Shown: positions 1 through 9,881, numbered from the stretch's first letter. The stretch: 64,000 bases of DNA from Pseudophaeobacter sp. (GCA_027019165.1 JALUXC010000010.1:124001-188000), one strand, 5' to 3'. The notes: generated by a model from the sequence alone, not told the origin. Made by a program: numbers and translations.

Positions 1-315
1 TTGAGCCGGGGCCAAGACCCCTAATCAACTGATGGCGCTTAGCGAGAGTGCAATGGCGGAGGGTTTGGCCCTGTGTTTTCCAAATTGCAGTTTGTTCATA
101 CGGTTCAGCGTCTCAAGCCCTGTTTTGGAATGGCCAACGAAACGGTGTGGTACCGGCTGTCGGTGCCGCAGTTGCCGCGTTCTGTGATCCAACGCGTGAT
201 TGTGGGAGCGTATCACCTCGACTTTGGGATGCGGATATGGTCTGAACATCCTGCCCGCCCGAGCCAAGGCGGCTCGTGGCAAACGTGGAAAACAGACACC
301 GACAAAGGCAGCCAG
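1..315. other. Leader region before xseB, no gene recognised
   Basis: The xseB frame stays open upstream to about position 73, but the roughly 80 extra residues look like nothing in exonuclease VII small subunits. The reading frames on both strands here look like by-products of GC-rich DNA. The stretch probably holds the xseB promoter and the tail of an upstream gene lying outside the window. Confidence 0.4.
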
Positions 316-564
316 ATGAGTGAGACCCAGATCCCCGTCGAAGAGATGAGCTTTGAACAGGCCATGGCCGAGTTGGAGCGCGTGGTCGACCAGTTGGAGC
401 GTGGCGATGTGGCGCTCGACAAGTCGATTGACCTTTACGAACGCGGGGCGGCGCTGAAAAAACGCTGCGAGGACGAGCTGAAGCGTGCTGAGGAAAAAGT
501 CGCCGCGATCACCTTGGACGCCAATGGCACCCCAACCGGCACCCAGCCTCTGGATGCAGGCTGA
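316..564 (+). CDS. xseB: Exodeoxyribonuclease VII small subunit
   Basis: An 82-residue protein of the usual XseB length. It is the small, mostly helical partner of XseA in exonuclease VII, which degrades single-stranded DNA in the cytoplasm. The family pattern is clear: [20 protein letters not shown] near the N-terminus, then [11 protein letters not shown] and a basic helix with [17 protein letters not shown]. The ATG at 316 was chosen because the family begins just before this segment; the open frame upstream is not conserved-looking. The stop lies four bases before ispA, so the two are co-transcribed, an arrangement common in proteobacteria (xseB-ispA-dxs). Confidence 0.93.
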   Translation: MSETQIPVEEMSFEQAMAELERVVDQLERGDVALDKSIDLYERGAALKKRCEDELKRAEEKVAAITLDANGTPTGTQPLDAG

Positions 565-568
565 CGGG

Positions 569-1453
569 ATGACCGCCGCGACCAAGACCGACCCGGGCGC
601 CTTCAAGCCCGCGCTTTTGCAGGCGCAGGCCCGCATCACCGCCCATATGGCGTCTCGGCTGACCGGGAACGACCGCCTGCATGACGCGATGCGCTATGCC
701 ATGGTCGGCGGCAAGATGCTGCGCGGGTTCCTTGTGTTGGAAAGCGCCCGACTGCATGGTGTGGATGAAACTGCAGCCCTGGATGCTGCGCTCGCCATCG
801 AGTGCATTCACGCCTATTCGCTGGTGCATGATGACCTGCCGTGCATGGACGATGACGATCTGCGCCGGGGTCAGCCGACCCTACACCGCAAATGGGACGA
901 AGCGACTGCAACCCTCGCGGGCGATGCCTTGCAGAGCTTTGCCTTCGAACTTCTGTCGGCGAACCATATGGGGCCAGAGGCCCTGCCGCTGATCCGGGCG
1001 CTGGCACAGTCTGCGGGCAAGGATGGCATGGTGTCGGGGCAGATGCTGGATATCGCCGCCGAAACAGCCGAGGCTCCCCTGACCCTCGAAGAAATCACCC
1101 TCCTTCAAGCCCGCAAGACCGGCTGCCTGATTGAATGGTCCGCCACGGCCGGCGCGGTGTTGGCAGGCGCGGATACCACGGCATTGCGTGCTTTTGCCGG
1201 CGCCTTGGGCCTTGCCTTTCAGATCGCCGACGACATCTTGGACATTGAGGGCGACGCTGCAACGGTCGGCAAGGCCCTGCGCAAGGACGAAACGGCGGGA
1301 AAAGCCACTTTTGTTTCCCTTTTGGGTCTTGCTGCGGCCAAAGCCCGCGCACAAGAGTTGTGTGACGCCGCCTGCGCCGCGCTTTCCCCCTACGGAGGGG
1401 AAGGCGAAACCTTGAAGGACGCCGCGCGCTTCGTTATCTCGCGCGACAGCTAA
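569..1453 (+). CDS. ispA: Polyprenyl (farnesyl/geranyl) diphosphate synthase
   Basis: A 294-residue prenyltransferase that condenses isopentenyl diphosphate with allylic diphosphates, supplying farnesyl or geranylgeranyl diphosphate for quinones, undecaprenol and carotenoids. The first aspartate-rich motif is at about residues 88-94 (DDLPCMD) and the second at 221-225 (DDILD). The GGKMLRG substrate-binding segment lies near residue 47. The ATG at 569 follows the xseB stop by four bases. The frame is open further upstream inside xseB, but that part is not family-like. Sitting between xseB and dxs, it belongs to an isoprenoid operon. Whether the product is C15 or C20 cannot be told from sequence alone. 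Confidence 0.93.
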   Translation: MTAATKTDPGAFKPALLQAQARITAHMASRLTGNDRLHDAMRYAMVGGKMLRGFLVLESARLHGVDETAALDAALAIECIHAYSLVHDDLPCMDDDDLRRGQPTLHRKWDEATATLAGDALQSFAFELLSANHMGPEALPLIRALAQSAGKDGMVSGQMLDIAAETAEAPLTLEEITLLQARKTGCLIEWSATAGAVLAGADTTALRAFAGALGLAFQIADDILDIEGDAATVGKALRKDETAGKATFVSLLGLAAAKARAQELCDAACAALSPYGGEGETLKDAARFVISRDS

Positions 1454-1500
1454 CCTAGCCCAGCACCCCATCGGTGCTGCGCCACTCCCGAGGAGGAGCC

Positions 1501-3429
1501 ATGTCACAGAGGCCCCACACCCCGCTTTTGGACCAGATCGACCGCCCGTCGGATCTGAAGGGCCTGAGTGATCGTCAGCTGGTGCAGGTCGCGGACGAGC
1601 TGCGCCAGGAGACCATCGCCGCCGTCTCTGAAACCGGTGGCCACCTTGGCGCAGGTCTGGGTGTGGTGGAGCTGACCGTGGCGCTCCATTCCGTGTTCGA
1701 CACGCCGCGCGACAAGGTGATCTGGGATGTCTCGCACCAAAGCTATCCGCACAAGATCCTGACCGGACGGCGCGACCGTATCCGCACCATCCGCAAGAAA
1801 GGCGGCCTGTCGGGTTTCACAAAACGCTCCGAGTCCCCTTATGACCCCTTTGGCGCGGCCCATAGCTCGACCTCGATCAGTGCCGCGCTTGGCTTTGCCG
1901 TGGCCCGCGATCTGGGCGGTAACATCCCCGAAGGTCTGGGGGATGCCATCGCGGTGATTGGCGATGGCGCAATGTCCGGCGGCATGGCCTTTGAAGCGAT
2001 GAACAACGCAGGCCATCTGGGCAAGCGGCTGATCGTCATCCTCAATGACAACGAAATGTCCATCGCGCCACCTGTTGGCGCCTTGTCCTCTTACCTAAGC
2101 CGCCTTTATGCCGAGGAACCCTTTCAGGAGCTGAAGGCCGTCGCCAAAGGTGCTGCCTCCCTGCTGCCCGAACCCTTTCGCGAGGGGGCCAAGCGCGCCA
2201 AGGACATGCTCAAGGGCATGGCCGTGGGTGGCACCCTGTTCGAATCCCTTGGCTTTTCCTATCTCGGCCCCATCGACGGGCACGATATGGACCAGCTCTT
2301 GCCGGTGCTGCGTACGGTCAAGGCACGCGCCTCGGGTCCGATCCTGATTCATGTGCTGACGAAAAAGGGCAAGGGTTATGCACCGGCCGAGCGCGCTGAT
2401 GACAAGGGCCATGCCACCGCTACCTTTGACATGGTCACCGGCAAGCAGAACAAGCCGCCCTCAAACGCGCCCTCCTATACTTCGGTCTTTGGCAATGAGC
2501 TGGTGAAGCTTGCCGCATCGGACGACAAGATCTGCGCAGTGACCGCCGCCATGCCTGATGGTACCGGCCTCAGCCTGATGGCCGAACGCTATCCTTCGCG
2601 CTGTTTTGATGTGGGGATTGCCGAACAGCACGGCGTGACCTTTGCCGCCGCTCTGGCTGCGGGGGGGATGAAGCCCTTCTGCGCCATCTATTCCACCTTC
2701 CTACAGCGGGGATATGACCAGGTGGTGCATGATGTGGCAATCCAGCGCCTGCCGGTGCGTTTCGCCATCGACCGCGCCGGTCTGGTGGGCGCCGACGGTG
2801 CCACCCACGCGGGCAGCTATGACATCGCCTATATGGCCAACCTGCCTGGCATGGTGGTGATGGCAGCCGCCGACGAGGCCGAGCTGAAGCACATGGTCGC
2901 CACCGCTGCCGCCCATGACGACGGCCCCATCGCCTTCCGCTATCCGCGCGGTGAAGGCGAAGGCGTCGAGATGCCCGAAGAGGCCGAAGTGCTGGAAATC
3001 GGCAAGGGCCGGATGATCCAGAAAGGTGCCCGCGTTGCGATCCTGTCCTTCGGCACCCGTCTGGGAGAGGTGAAAAAGGCAGCCGAGTCGCTGGCAGCCA
3101 AGGGGATCACGCCGACGATTGCCGATGCCCGCTTTGCCAAACCGCTGGACCGCGAGATGATCCTGCAGATGGCAACAGATCACGAGGCGCTGATCACCAT
3201 TGAAGAAGGTGCTCTCGGAGGCTTCGGCAGCCACGTGGCGCAGCTACTGGCGGAGGAAGGCGTGTTCGACAGCGGTCTCAAGTACCGGTCGATGGTGCTG
3301 CCCGACGCATTCATCGATCAGGCCAGCCCGAGGGATATGTACGACGTGGCCGCCATGAACGCCCCGCAGATCGAAGCCAAGGTGCTGGAGGTTCTGGGCA
3401 TCGCAACCATTGGGGAAAAGCGGGCTTAA
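1501..3429 (+). CDS. dxs: 1-deoxy-D-xylulose-5-phosphate synthase
   Basis: A full-length 642-residue Dxs. It condenses pyruvate and glyceraldehyde 3-phosphate, with thiamine diphosphate, in the first step of the MEP isoprenoid pathway. The thiamine diphosphate motif begins with GDGAMSGG near residue 154. The conserved [10 protein letters not shown] is around residue 76. The transketolase-like central part has [15 protein letters not shown], and the C-terminal domain has KPLDREMI and [13 protein letters not shown] strong ribosome site (gaggagg) precedes ATG 1501. It is downstream of ispA and probably in the same operon, so substrate formation and chain elongation are co-expressed. Confidence 0.97.
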   Translation: MSQRPHTPLLDQIDRPSDLKGLSDRQLVQVADELRQETIAAVSETGGHLGAGLGVVELTVALHSVFDTPRDKVIWDVSHQSYPHKILTGRRDRIRTIRKKGGLSGFTKRSESPYDPFGAAHSSTSISAALGFAVARDLGGNIPEGLGDAIAVIGDGAMSGGMAFEAMNNAGHLGKRLIVILNDNEMSIAPPVGALSSYLSRLYAEEPFQELKAVAKGAASLLPEPFREGAKRAKDMLKGMAVGGTLFESLGFSYLGPIDGHDMDQLLPVLRTVKARASGPILIHVLTKKGKGYAPAERADDKGHATATFDMVTGKQNKPPSNAPSYTSVFGNELVKLAASDDKICAVTAAMPDGTGLSLMAERYPSRCFDVGIAEQHGVTFAAALAAGGMKPFCAIYSTFLQRGYDQVVHDVAIQRLPVRFAIDRAGLVGADGATHAGSYDIAYMANLPGMVVMAAADEAELKHMVATAAAHDDGPIAFRYPRGEGEGVEMPEEAEVLEIGKGRMIQKGARVAILSFGTRLGEVKKAAESLAAKGITPTIADARFAKPLDREMILQMATDHEALITIEEGALGGFGSHVAQLLAEEGVFDSGLKYRSMVLPDAFIDQASPRDMYDVAAMNAPQIEAKVLEVLGIATIGEKRA

Positions 3430-3528
3430 TGGGCCATCGCTAGGCCTGTGACTGCCTGGGGAGGCGCGAATGCGCCTGCCAAGGGGGCAGGCAGGCGCAG
3501 GCCGGGCGACAAGCGTCACCTAAGCTCA

Positions 3529-3852
3529 CTACTCTAGTTGAAATTTTGGAGTGCTTGGTAGTGTTTTCCCAATACTCTCGAATAGCTCATTTAGCTCTAT
3601 TGCTTGAGCCTTTTCTCGTTCTTCAATGATACTGATAACCTGAGCCTCGAAGTCTCTTTGGCTCTTATCAACAACAAGAAAAAAGGCCGTGCCGAATACG
3701 CCGGTCAACAGAGCTACAACACCCAAGACAGTGGTAAAGTACTCAAACCGGCCGGGAGTTTTACTGAGTTGCCCCTGGAGTGTAGCAATTAATATCCGTA
3801 GCTCGACAACATCATTGTCGTTGCTGTCTCTCTCAGCACTGAGTGGCTCCAA
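3529..3852 (-). CDS. Small single-pass membrane protein of unknown function
   Basis: I do not recognise this 107-residue protein. The N-terminal 35 residues are polar. One hydrophobic segment follows at about residues 41-62 (TTVLGVVALLTGVFGTAFFLVV), and a charged helical tail with EREKAQAIELNELFES suggests a cytoplasmic coiled coil. The start is a TTG at 3852: an in-frame TAG lies four codons upstream, and a purine-rich site (gggga) precedes the TTG. It follows the 44-residue membrane protein on the same strand by 21 bases, so the two are likely co-transcribed. The pair is transcribed against dxs. Confidence 0.6.
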   Translation of the reverse strand: MEPLSAERDSNDNDVVELRILIATLQGQLSKTPGRFEYFTTVLGVVALLTGVFGTAFFLVVDKSQRDFEAQVISIIEEREKAQAIELNELFESIGKTLPSTPKFQLE

Positions 3853-3873
3853 CTTCTTCCCCTATAAGTAGCA

Positions 3874-4008
3874 TCAAATGAACATTGCCACTATCAAAGC
3901 AACTTGGAGCAGAAAAGCAACCACGGCGAAGAATACTAACTCCGAATAACGCGGACGCGCATTAAGGTCTTCAACCAGTTTTCGAAGATCGTCGTTTAGA
4001 GAGTCCAT
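3874..4008 (-). CDS. 44-residue membrane microprotein
   Basis: A very short frame. Reading the minus strand from ATG 4008 gives MDSLNDDLRKLVEDLNARPR, then YSELVFFAVVAFLLQVALIV and AMFI before a TGA. This is a charged amphipathic start followed by one strong transmembrane segment. A good ribosome site (aaaggag) sits seven bases before the ATG. It lies just upstream of another small membrane protein on the same strand, which supports translation of both. No family is recognised; the pair could be a small membrane complex. Confidence 0.6.
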   Translation of the reverse strand: MDSLNDDLRKLVEDLNARPRYSELVFFAVVAFLLQVALIVAMFI

Positions 4009-4099
4009 CGCAGTTCTCCTTTACGCGATGATCACAAAAATTGCTTAACAGCGCATTAAGGGAAGCCGAACGATCTGACCGCAACACTCACAACGCCAC

Positions 4100-4987
4100 C
4101 TACAACGCAGGCGGCTCTGCCGGGGGCGTGTAGTTCTCCAGATCCTCGGCCGCCTTCACCGCGCGCAGGCCCACGCGATAGTCGGGATAGGCCAGTGTCA
4201 CGCCCAGTTCCTCTTTGATGCGGGTGTTGCGCACGCGCTTGTTCTCTCCGTAGAAACTCCGCGCCATGGGGGTCATGCCGGCCTCGTCAAAGGGCACCTC
4301 GGCAGGCACCGGCAGACCCAGCAATTCAGCCCCGTAGCCCAGCACATCCTGCGGCGGGGCGGGTTCGTCATCGCAGACATTGTAGATCGCACCCGGATTG
4401 GGGCGGTCGATCGAGGCTTCCAGAACCGTCGCGATATCCTCCACATGAATGCGGGAGAACACCTGACCGGGTTTCACGATGCGCCGCGCCTTCCCTGCCA
4501 TCAGCTTGGCAAAGGGGCCGCGACCGGGGCCATAGATGCCGGCCAGACGGAAGATATGCAGCGGCAGACCGGGGATCGCCTGCCATTCCGCCTCGGCCCG
4601 CGCGCGCCAGTCCCCCCGCGTGCTGGAGGGGGCAACGGGCGTCTCTTCGTCCACCCAGGCGCCGCCCTGATCGCCATAGACTGCGGTGGTGGACAGATAG
4701 CCGACCCAGTCGAACTGCCCCGCCGCGGCGCGCCTGGCCAACTCTTCCCTCAACGCCGCAATTACCGGGTCGCCCTCCTGGTTTGGGCCGACGGAAGAGA
4801 GCACATGGGTCACGCCTTCCAGCGGGATATCTGCTCCGGGCCATTGCAGCAGGTCCACGCCCAGATCCGCTTCGGCCTCACCCAGATCACGCGTCGTGCC
4901 AATCACCCGCCAGCCGCGCGCCAACATCCGCCGCGCCAGCGCCTTTGCCGAATAGCCATAACCGATTGAGAGAAGTGTCTTTGTCAT
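4100..4987 (-). CDS. SDR-family NAD(P)-dependent epimerase/dehydratase-like protein (YeeZ type)
   Basis: A 295-residue Rossmann-fold protein of the extended/atypical short-chain dehydrogenase family. The nucleotide-binding loop is GYGYSAKALARRM at about residues 8-20, a degenerate GxGxxG. STTAVYG around residue 115 carries the family Tyr, and FRLAGIYGPGRGP follows. The ATG at 4987 puts the Rossmann strand (TKTLLSIGYG) at the N-terminus as expected; an upstream ATG would add 12 unlike residues. The substrate is not known for this branch. It is divergent from the hydantoinase gene, with about 150 bases between the starts. Confidence 0.75.
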   Translation of the reverse strand: MTKTLLSIGYGYSAKALARRMLARGWRVIGTTRDLGEAEADLGVDLLQWPGADIPLEGVTHVLSSVGPNQEGDPVIAALREELARRAAAGQFDWVGYLSTTAVYGDQGGAWVDEETPVAPSSTRGDWRARAEAEWQAIPGLPLHIFRLAGIYGPGRGPFAKLMAGKARRIVKPGQVFSRIHVEDIATVLEASIDRPNPGAIYNVCDDEPAPPQDVLGYGAELLGLPVPAEVPFDEAGMTPMARSFYGENKRVRNTRIKEELGVTLAYPDYRVGLRAVKAAEDLENYTPPAEPPAL

Positions 4988-5134
4988 GTCGCTATAGATG
5001 CGCCGCAACATGCGCGCCGACAAGAGCAGAATGGGGACATTCCCCGGCTTCAGAACATAAGGTGACGCAAACGGGATGGATCGAGACAGAAACGGCGCTA
5101 AACCGGGGAACAGCGAGCAGAAAAGGAACAGGCG

Positions 5135-7144
5135 ATGGCGCTGCTATTGGGTGTGGATACCGGCGGGACCTATACGGATGCGGTGCTGATCCGCGACGAG
5201 GCTGAGGTGATCGCCTCGGCCAAATCCCTGACCACCCGTCACGATCTTGCCATCGGCGTGGGCGGCGCGGTGCGGGCGGTGCTGGAACAATCCGGAGTGG
5301 CTGCGCAGGATGTCTCCATGGCCGCCTTGTCCACCACGCTGGCCACCAATGCGCTGGTCGAGGGGCAAGGCGGGCGCGTGGCGCTGGTCTATATCGGATT
5401 TGCGCCCGAAGATCTGGAGCGCCACGGGTTGAGCGAAGCCCTGAAAGGCGACCCGGCGCTGGTGCTGGCAGGGGGACATACCCATGCGGGCAGCGAGGCA
5501 GCCGCGCTCGACACAGATGCGCTTTTTTTCTTTTTAGAGACTGAATCTGAAGGCGTCAGCGGTTTCGCCGTGGCCGGTGTCTTTGCCACCCGAAATCCCG
5601 CCCATGAGCTTGAGGCTGCCCGGATCATTGCCGAGGTTACCGGAGCCCCTGTGACCTGTTCCCATCAGCTTTCCGCCAAGTTGAACGGTCCGAAACGCGC
5701 GCTGACGGCGGTGTTGAATGCGCGGCTGATCGGGATGATCGACCGGCTGATCGGGCGCGCGCAGGACACACTGGCGGAGATCGGTATTACCGCGCCGATG
5801 ATGGTGGTGCGGGGCGACGGCGCATTGATGTCGGCCGAGCAGGCACGGGAGCGGCCCATCGAGACGATCCTCAGCGGTCCTGCCGCCTCCATCGTTGGGG
5901 CGCGCTGGATGACGGGGGTGGAGACCGCGCTCGTCAGTGATATCGGCGGCACAACCACAGATGTGGCTCTGATCAAGGATGGAAGACCCGCGATTGATCC
6001 AGAAGGCGCCCGCGTTGGTGGTTTTCGGACTATGGTCGAGGCGGTCGCCATGCGCACCAGTGGCCTCGGGGGTGACAGCCAGGTCCATATCCGTAGCGAA
6101 GGCTTGCAAGGTGGACTGACGCTGGGCCCGCGCCGTGTCGTGCCGATCTCGCTGATTGCAACAGAGGCACCCGAGGTGGTGCATGGCGCGCTGGACAGGC
6201 AGATGAACGCCCCGGTGGTGGGCGAACATGACGGCAAGTTCCTGCGCGCAGTGCCGGGCTTGCCCATGGCGGGCCTGAGCGATCGGGAGGCCGTGCTGCT
6301 GGAGCGCATCGGAGCCGATGTGCATCCCCTTGGCGCTGTTCTGCGCACGCGGATGGAACAGGGTGCACTGAACCGGCTGGTTGATCGAGGGCTGTTGCAA
6401 CTCGCCGGGGTCACACCCTCGGATGCGTCGCACGTGCTGGGGCGGCTTGAGTCCTGGGACCGGGAAGCGGCGGAAAAGGCGCTGGCGATCTTCGCGCGCC
6501 GCCGCGTCGGCAGCGGTGACACCCTGGCACCGGACGCAGAAACGCTTGCCCGGATGATTGTCGGTCAACTGACTGAACAGACCGCACTGACCTTGTTAGA
6601 GACTGCTTTTGCCGAGGAAGATGACAGTTTCGGCTTATCGCCTGAAGATCTGGCGCGGCACGTCCTGCTGCGCCGGGGCCTGAAAAACCATCGCGGCATG
6701 CTGGCGCTGGATGCGGCGCTGAATGTGGATGTGGTCGGGCTTGGCGCCTCGGCGCCCAGCTATTACCCGGCGGTGGGAGAGCGGCTTCACTGCCGGATGA
6801 TCCTGCCAGAGCACGCGGGCGTTGCCAATGCGATCGGCGCTGTCGTGGGCCGTGTCACCATGCGCCGCAGCGGCAGCGTGACCTCGCCGGCTGAGGGCAA
6901 GTTCCGGGTGCATCTGGAGGCCGGTCCGCAGGATTTCACGTCATCGGAACAAGCGCTGAAAACGCTTGAAGATCACTTGACTGCCGAGACCCGGCTGGAA
7001 GCGCAGGCTGCCGGAGCAGAAGATATCCATGTCCATGTGACACGCGATATCCGCACGGCGCAGGTGGAGGCACGCGAGGTCTTTGTCGAAGCCTTCCTGA
7101 CGGCTGAGGCCAGCGGCCGCCCTCGCGTGGCCAAGGACGACTAG
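5135..7144 (+). CDS. Hydantoinase/oxoprolinase family protein (HyuA-like)
   Basis: A 669-residue ATP-dependent amide hydrolase of the hydantoinase A / 5-oxoprolinase family. The N-terminal domain starts at once with GVDTGGTYTDAVL, the actin-like phosphate-binding signature. TLATNALVEG follows near residue 70, and DIGGTTTDVALI near residue 270 is the second phosphate loop. No HyuB-type subunit lies next to it, so this is a stand-alone HyuA-like protein and its substrate is uncertain. A ribosome site (aaagga) precedes ATG 5135. It converges on msrA, with a hairpin between them. Confidence 0.85.
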   Translation: MALLLGVDTGGTYTDAVLIRDEAEVIASAKSLTTRHDLAIGVGGAVRAVLEQSGVAAQDVSMAALSTTLATNALVEGQGGRVALVYIGFAPEDLERHGLSEALKGDPALVLAGGHTHAGSEAAALDTDALFFFLETESEGVSGFAVAGVFATRNPAHELEAARIIAEVTGAPVTCSHQLSAKLNGPKRALTAVLNARLIGMIDRLIGRAQDTLAEIGITAPMMVVRGDGALMSAEQARERPIETILSGPAASIVGARWMTGVETALVSDIGGTTTDVALIKDGRPAIDPEGARVGGFRTMVEAVAMRTSGLGGDSQVHIRSEGLQGGLTLGPRRVVPISLIATEAPEVVHGALDRQMNAPVVGEHDGKFLRAVPGLPMAGLSDREAVLLERIGADVHPLGAVLRTRMEQGALNRLVDRGLLQLAGVTPSDASHVLGRLESWDREAAEKALAIFARRRVGSGDTLAPDAETLARMIVGQLTEQTALTLLETAFAEEDDSFGLSPEDLARHVLLRRGLKNHRGMLALDAALNVDVVGLGASAPSYYPAVGERLHCRMILPEHAGVANAIGAVVGRVTMRRSGSVTSPAEGKFRVHLEAGPQDFTSSEQALKTLEDHLTAETRLEAQAAGAEDIHVHVTRDIRTAQVEAREVFVEAFLTAEASGRPRVAKDD

Positions 7145-7154
7145 CCAGAAGAAA

Positions 7155-7184
7155 ACCCGCCCAAGCCAAACGGCCAAGGCGGGT
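7155..7184 (-). terminator. Intrinsic terminator after msrB-msrA
   Basis: The inverted repeat acccgcc / ggcgggt (7155-7161 and 7178-7184) has further pairing inside. On the minus strand it is followed by a run of T (ttttcttc). It lies 35 bases past the msrA stop, between convergent genes. Confidence 0.7.
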
Positions 7185-7218
7185 CAGATCAAGCTCAAAT
7201 AAGGGAAAAGTCCCCGCC

Positions 7219-7731
7219 TTACTCTGCCGCGTCGCGCTTTGGCAGGACCCAGTCGGGGCGCGGGAAGTGGCAGGTGTAGCCGTTCGGGATCCGCTCCAGG
7301 TAGTCCTGATGCTCGGGCTCTGCTTCCCAGAAATCGCCCACAGGCTCTACCTCGGTCACGACCTTGCCGGGCCAGATACCGGAGGCGTTCACATCGGCGA
7401 TGGTATCCTCGGCGATCTGCTTTTGAGTCTCGTCCACATAGTAGATGGCAGAGCGGTAGCTCATCCCGATGTCATTGCCCTGACGGTTGACCGTGGTCGG
7501 ATCGTGGATCTGGAAGAAAAACTCCAGCAGCTCCCGATACGAAGTCTTGGCCGGATTAAACAGGATCTCGATCCCTTCGGCATGGGTGCCGTGGTTGCGG
7601 TAGGTGGCATTGGGCACGTCACCGCCGGTGTAGCCGACGCGGGTCTTGATGATGCCGGGGCGCTTGCGGATCAGGTCCTGCATGCCCCAGAAACAGCCGC
7701 CTGCCAGAACGGCGCGTTCAGGATTGCTCAT
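7219..7731 (-). CDS. msrA: Peptide-methionine (S)-S-oxide reductase
   Basis: A 170-residue MsrA, which reduces the S form of methionine sulfoxide in free and protein-bound methionine. The catalytic motif GGCFWG places the nucleophilic Cys at residue 13. The [12 protein letters not shown] and HAEGIEI segments are typical. Start and stop codons of msrB and msrA overlap by four bases (msrB first), so translation is coupled and both stereoisomers are repaired together. No signal peptide is visible, so it should act in the cytoplasm. Confidence 0.95.
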   Translation of the reverse strand: MSNPERAVLAGGCFWGMQDLIRKRPGIIKTRVGYTGGDVPNATYRNHGTHAEGIEILFNPAKTSYRELLEFFFQIHDPTTVNRQGNDIGMSYRSAIYYVDETQKQIAEDTIADVNASGIWPGKVVTEVEPVGDFWEAEPEHQDYLERIPNGYTCHFPRPDWVLPKRDAAE

Positions 7732-8177
7732 CTGTGGTCCTCCACTTGATCGATGTAGTCGCCATAGCCTTCGGCCTCCATGTCGTCGAGGTGGACAAAA
7801 CGGAGCGAGGCGGAATTGATACAGTAGCGCAGGCCGCCCCGATCCAGCGGACCATCCGGGAAGACATGCCCCAGATGGCTGTCCCCGTGGGTCGAGCGCA
7901 CCTCGGTACGGATCATGCCAAGCGTGCGGTCTTCCAGTTCCTGCACGTGGGCGGGCTCAATCGGTTTTGTAAAGCTGGGCCAGCCGCAGCCGGATTCATA
8001 CTTGTCAGACGATGCAAACAACGGTTCACCCGAAACGATGTCCACATAGATTCCCGGTTCTTTGTTATAGAGCAGTTTGCCGGTGCCGGGCCGCTCGGTA
8101 CCCGATTTCTGCGTCACGTAGAATTCCTCGTCCGACAGGGCGGCGATGGCATCCGGGTTCTTGCTGTAGCGCGTCAT
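7728..8177 (-). CDS. msrB: Peptide-methionine (R)-S-oxide reductase
   Basis: A 149-residue MsrB that reduces the R form of methionine sulfoxide. [18 protein letters not shown] and the catalytic [11 protein letters not shown] (nucleophilic Cys) are all present. The two CxxC zinc sites found in many MsrB proteins are replaced here ([11 protein letters not shown]), so this is the zinc-free type. ATG 8177 was chosen because ggaggaatgag, a strong ribosome site, comes directly before it; the open frame upstream is not family-like. It forms an operon with msrA and is divergent from a periplasmic glutathione peroxidase, making a small oxidative-stress cluster. Confidence 0.95.
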   Translation of the reverse strand: MTRYSKNPDAIAALSDEEFYVTQKSGTERPGTGKLLYNKEPGIYVDIVSGEPLFASSDKYESGCGWPSFTKPIEPAHVQELEDRTLGMIRTEVRSTHGDSHLGHVFPDGPLDRGGLRYCINSASLRFVHLDDMEAEGYGDYIDQVEDHR

Positions 8178-8341
8178 CTCATTCCTCCGGCGGGTCTTTG
8201 TTACCTGATACATGGTCCGATGCGCTGCAAATGCAAAGCGATTATTGCAATTCCTCGCGCGCTTGTGCGTCACGTCAGATACTTGATTGATCCCTTGGCG
8301 GGGTGGTCTCGTATCCAATGAAAGAGTTGTGGAGGGAAGAG

Positions 8342-8863
8342 ATGTTCAGAATGTGGATTTTGGCCGCTCTGGTTTTGGTCGGACAGCTCGCGCAGGCGGC
8401 TCCGGTGGGAGGGCGTTTTGACTCGATTGACGGCGGCGTGATTGACCTTTCCTCCTTTCGCGGACAGCCGGTTCTGGTGGTGAACACCGCCTCGCGCTGC
8501 GGCTTCACCAAGCAGTATTCAGGGTTGCAAACCCTTTATGATCGCTACCGGGAGCGTGGGCTGGTGGTGATCGCGGTGCCCTCGAACGATTTCAAACAAG
8601 AGCTGGGCAGTGCCGAGGAGGTCAAACAGTTCTGTGAGCTGAACTATGACCTGACCTTGCCGATGACGGATATCACGCCAGTGAAGGGCGCGAAGGCGCA
8701 TCCGTTTTATCAGGCCGTGCGGTTGGAAACCGGGTTTGAGCCTGGTTGGAATTTCAACAAGATCCTGATCGCCCCCGATGGATCGGTGGCGGGCACATGG
8801 GGTTCTGTCGCACGGCCGCTGTCCGGGCAGATTACCGGAGCGATTGAACAGTTTTTGCCCTGA
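8342..8863 (+). CDS. Exported glutathione peroxidase-family protein
   Basis: A 173-residue Cys-type glutathione/thioredoxin peroxidase that reduces hydroperoxides. Residues 1-19 form a signal peptide (hydrophobic [15 protein letters not shown]), so it should act in the periplasm. The catalytic Cys is about residue 53 in NTASRCGFT. The family's WNFNKILI, with the Trp of the active site, is near residue 135. ATG 8342 follows ggaggga; a start 13 codons upstream would spoil the signal peptide. It is divergent from msrB. Confidence 0.88.
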   Translation: MFRMWILAALVLVGQLAQAAPVGGRFDSIDGGVIDLSSFRGQPVLVVNTASRCGFTKQYSGLQTLYDRYRERGLVVIAVPSNDFKQELGSAEEVKQFCELNYDLTLPMTDITPVKGAKAHPFYQAVRLETGFEPGWNFNKILIAPDGSVAGTWGSVARPLSGQITGAIEQFLP

Positions 8864-8872
8864 AAACGGGCT

Positions 8873-9760
8873 CTAACTTGAGCTATTGGCCTGTCGTCCC
8901 GGTTGGCGCGACAGCTGCACGGCCAGAATGCCGCCCGTTACGATCAACACGCCGGTGATATCAAGCGGGCCAAGTTTCTCGCCAAGCAGGACACTCGCGA
9001 TTGCCACCCCGAAGACCGGGTTCAAAAAGTGAAAGGTCGCTGCCCGCACAGCTCCAATGCGGTTCAGAAGCAGCACCCAGATAAAGGTCGCCGCAAGACC
9101 CGGAACCAGCGTGGTATAGGCAAAGGCAAGCGCCAGGGGCAGGGTGGGATTGACAAAGATCTCCTCGAACATCGGCGCTGCAACGAATAGTATGGCCGAG
9201 CCGATCAACATCTGAAGCCCCACCACCATCATGAAATTGCCCCCCGATGTCGCTCCGCGCAGGGCAAGCGTGGCGGTGGTCAGGGCAACGACTCCGATCA
9301 CACAGAGCACTACTCCGGACAGATCCACCCCATCGCTGATCCGTGTCCCCATGATCAGCGCCACCCCGAGCACACCCGCCAACAGGCCGAGGATGCCCAG
9401 CGGTTTGAGCTGTTCCCGAAAGATCACCCAAGAGGCCAGCGCCACCAGCAGCGGCATGGTCGAGGCGATGATCGCCGCCAGCGAGGCCTCAATGGTCTGC
9501 ATGGCCACAAAGTTGAGGCCGAGATACAGCGCGTTCTGGCAAATGCCGAAAATGACGGTGGCCCGCCACTGGCCTCGGGTCAGCCGCCAAGTCTGCCCCA
9601 TAGCAGTCGCAACTGCGACACCGATCAGGCCGGAAATCAGGAACCGCACTGCCAGCGAAAAAAGCGGCGATGCATCCACCACGATGATCCTTGCCGAGGT
9701 GAAGGCCGAGGACCACATCAGGGCAAAGGTCAGCCCCATGGCAATTGCGCGAATATCCAA
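8873..9760 (-). CDS. EamA-family (DMT) transporter
   Basis: A 295-residue inner-membrane protein with about ten hydrophobic segments in two homologous halves, as in the drug/metabolite transporter EamA family. Members export amino acids or other metabolites; the substrate here is unknown. The start is taken as TTG 9760: ggggagg lies eight bases before it, and the first transmembrane segment (AIAMGLTFALMWSSAFTSA) follows at once. The longer upstream frame is hydrophilic and crosses the HU terminator. The stop is nine bases from that of the convergent peroxidase. Confidence 0.82.
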   Translation of the reverse strand: MDIRAIAMGLTFALMWSSAFTSARIIVVDASPLFSLAVRFLISGLIGVAVATAMGQTWRLTRGQWRATVIFGICQNALYLGLNFVAMQTIEASLAAIIASTMPLLVALASWVIFREQLKPLGILGLLAGVLGVALIMGTRISDGVDLSGVVLCVIGVVALTTATLALRGATSGGNFMMVVGLQMLIGSAILFVAAPMFEEIFVNPTLPLALAFAYTTLVPGLAATFIWVLLLNRIGAVRAATFHFLNPVFGVAIASVLLGEKLGPLDITGVLIVTGGILAVQLSRQPGRQANSSS

Positions 9761-9859
9761 GACCTGTCCTCCCCGGCTGCGCGCGGACAGTCCCGCAAAA
9801 GATCGAGGGTTGCAAGCCGTGCCGCCATCGGCAAGGATCGACTGTTGCACAAAAGGAAA

Positions 9860-9881
9860 GGGCCACCCCTTGGGGCGGCCC
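9860..9881 (-). terminator. Intrinsic terminator of the HU gene
   Basis: The ten-base arms gggccacccc and ggggcggccc surround a two-base loop. On the minus strand the hairpin is followed by tttcctttt. It lies 36 bases past the HU stop codon. Confidence 0.8.

Noticed and set aside
25..639. A 204-residue minus-strand frame at the left end
   Set aside because: It covers xseB and the start of ispA, which are clear genes on the other strand; no recognised domain.
1454..1500. Riboswitch before dxs
   Set aside because: Only 47 bases separate ispA and dxs, too few for a thiamine diphosphate switch, and no such motif is seen.
5534..6568. A 344-residue minus-strand frame inside the hydantoinase
   Set aside because: Antisense to conserved hydantoinase motifs.
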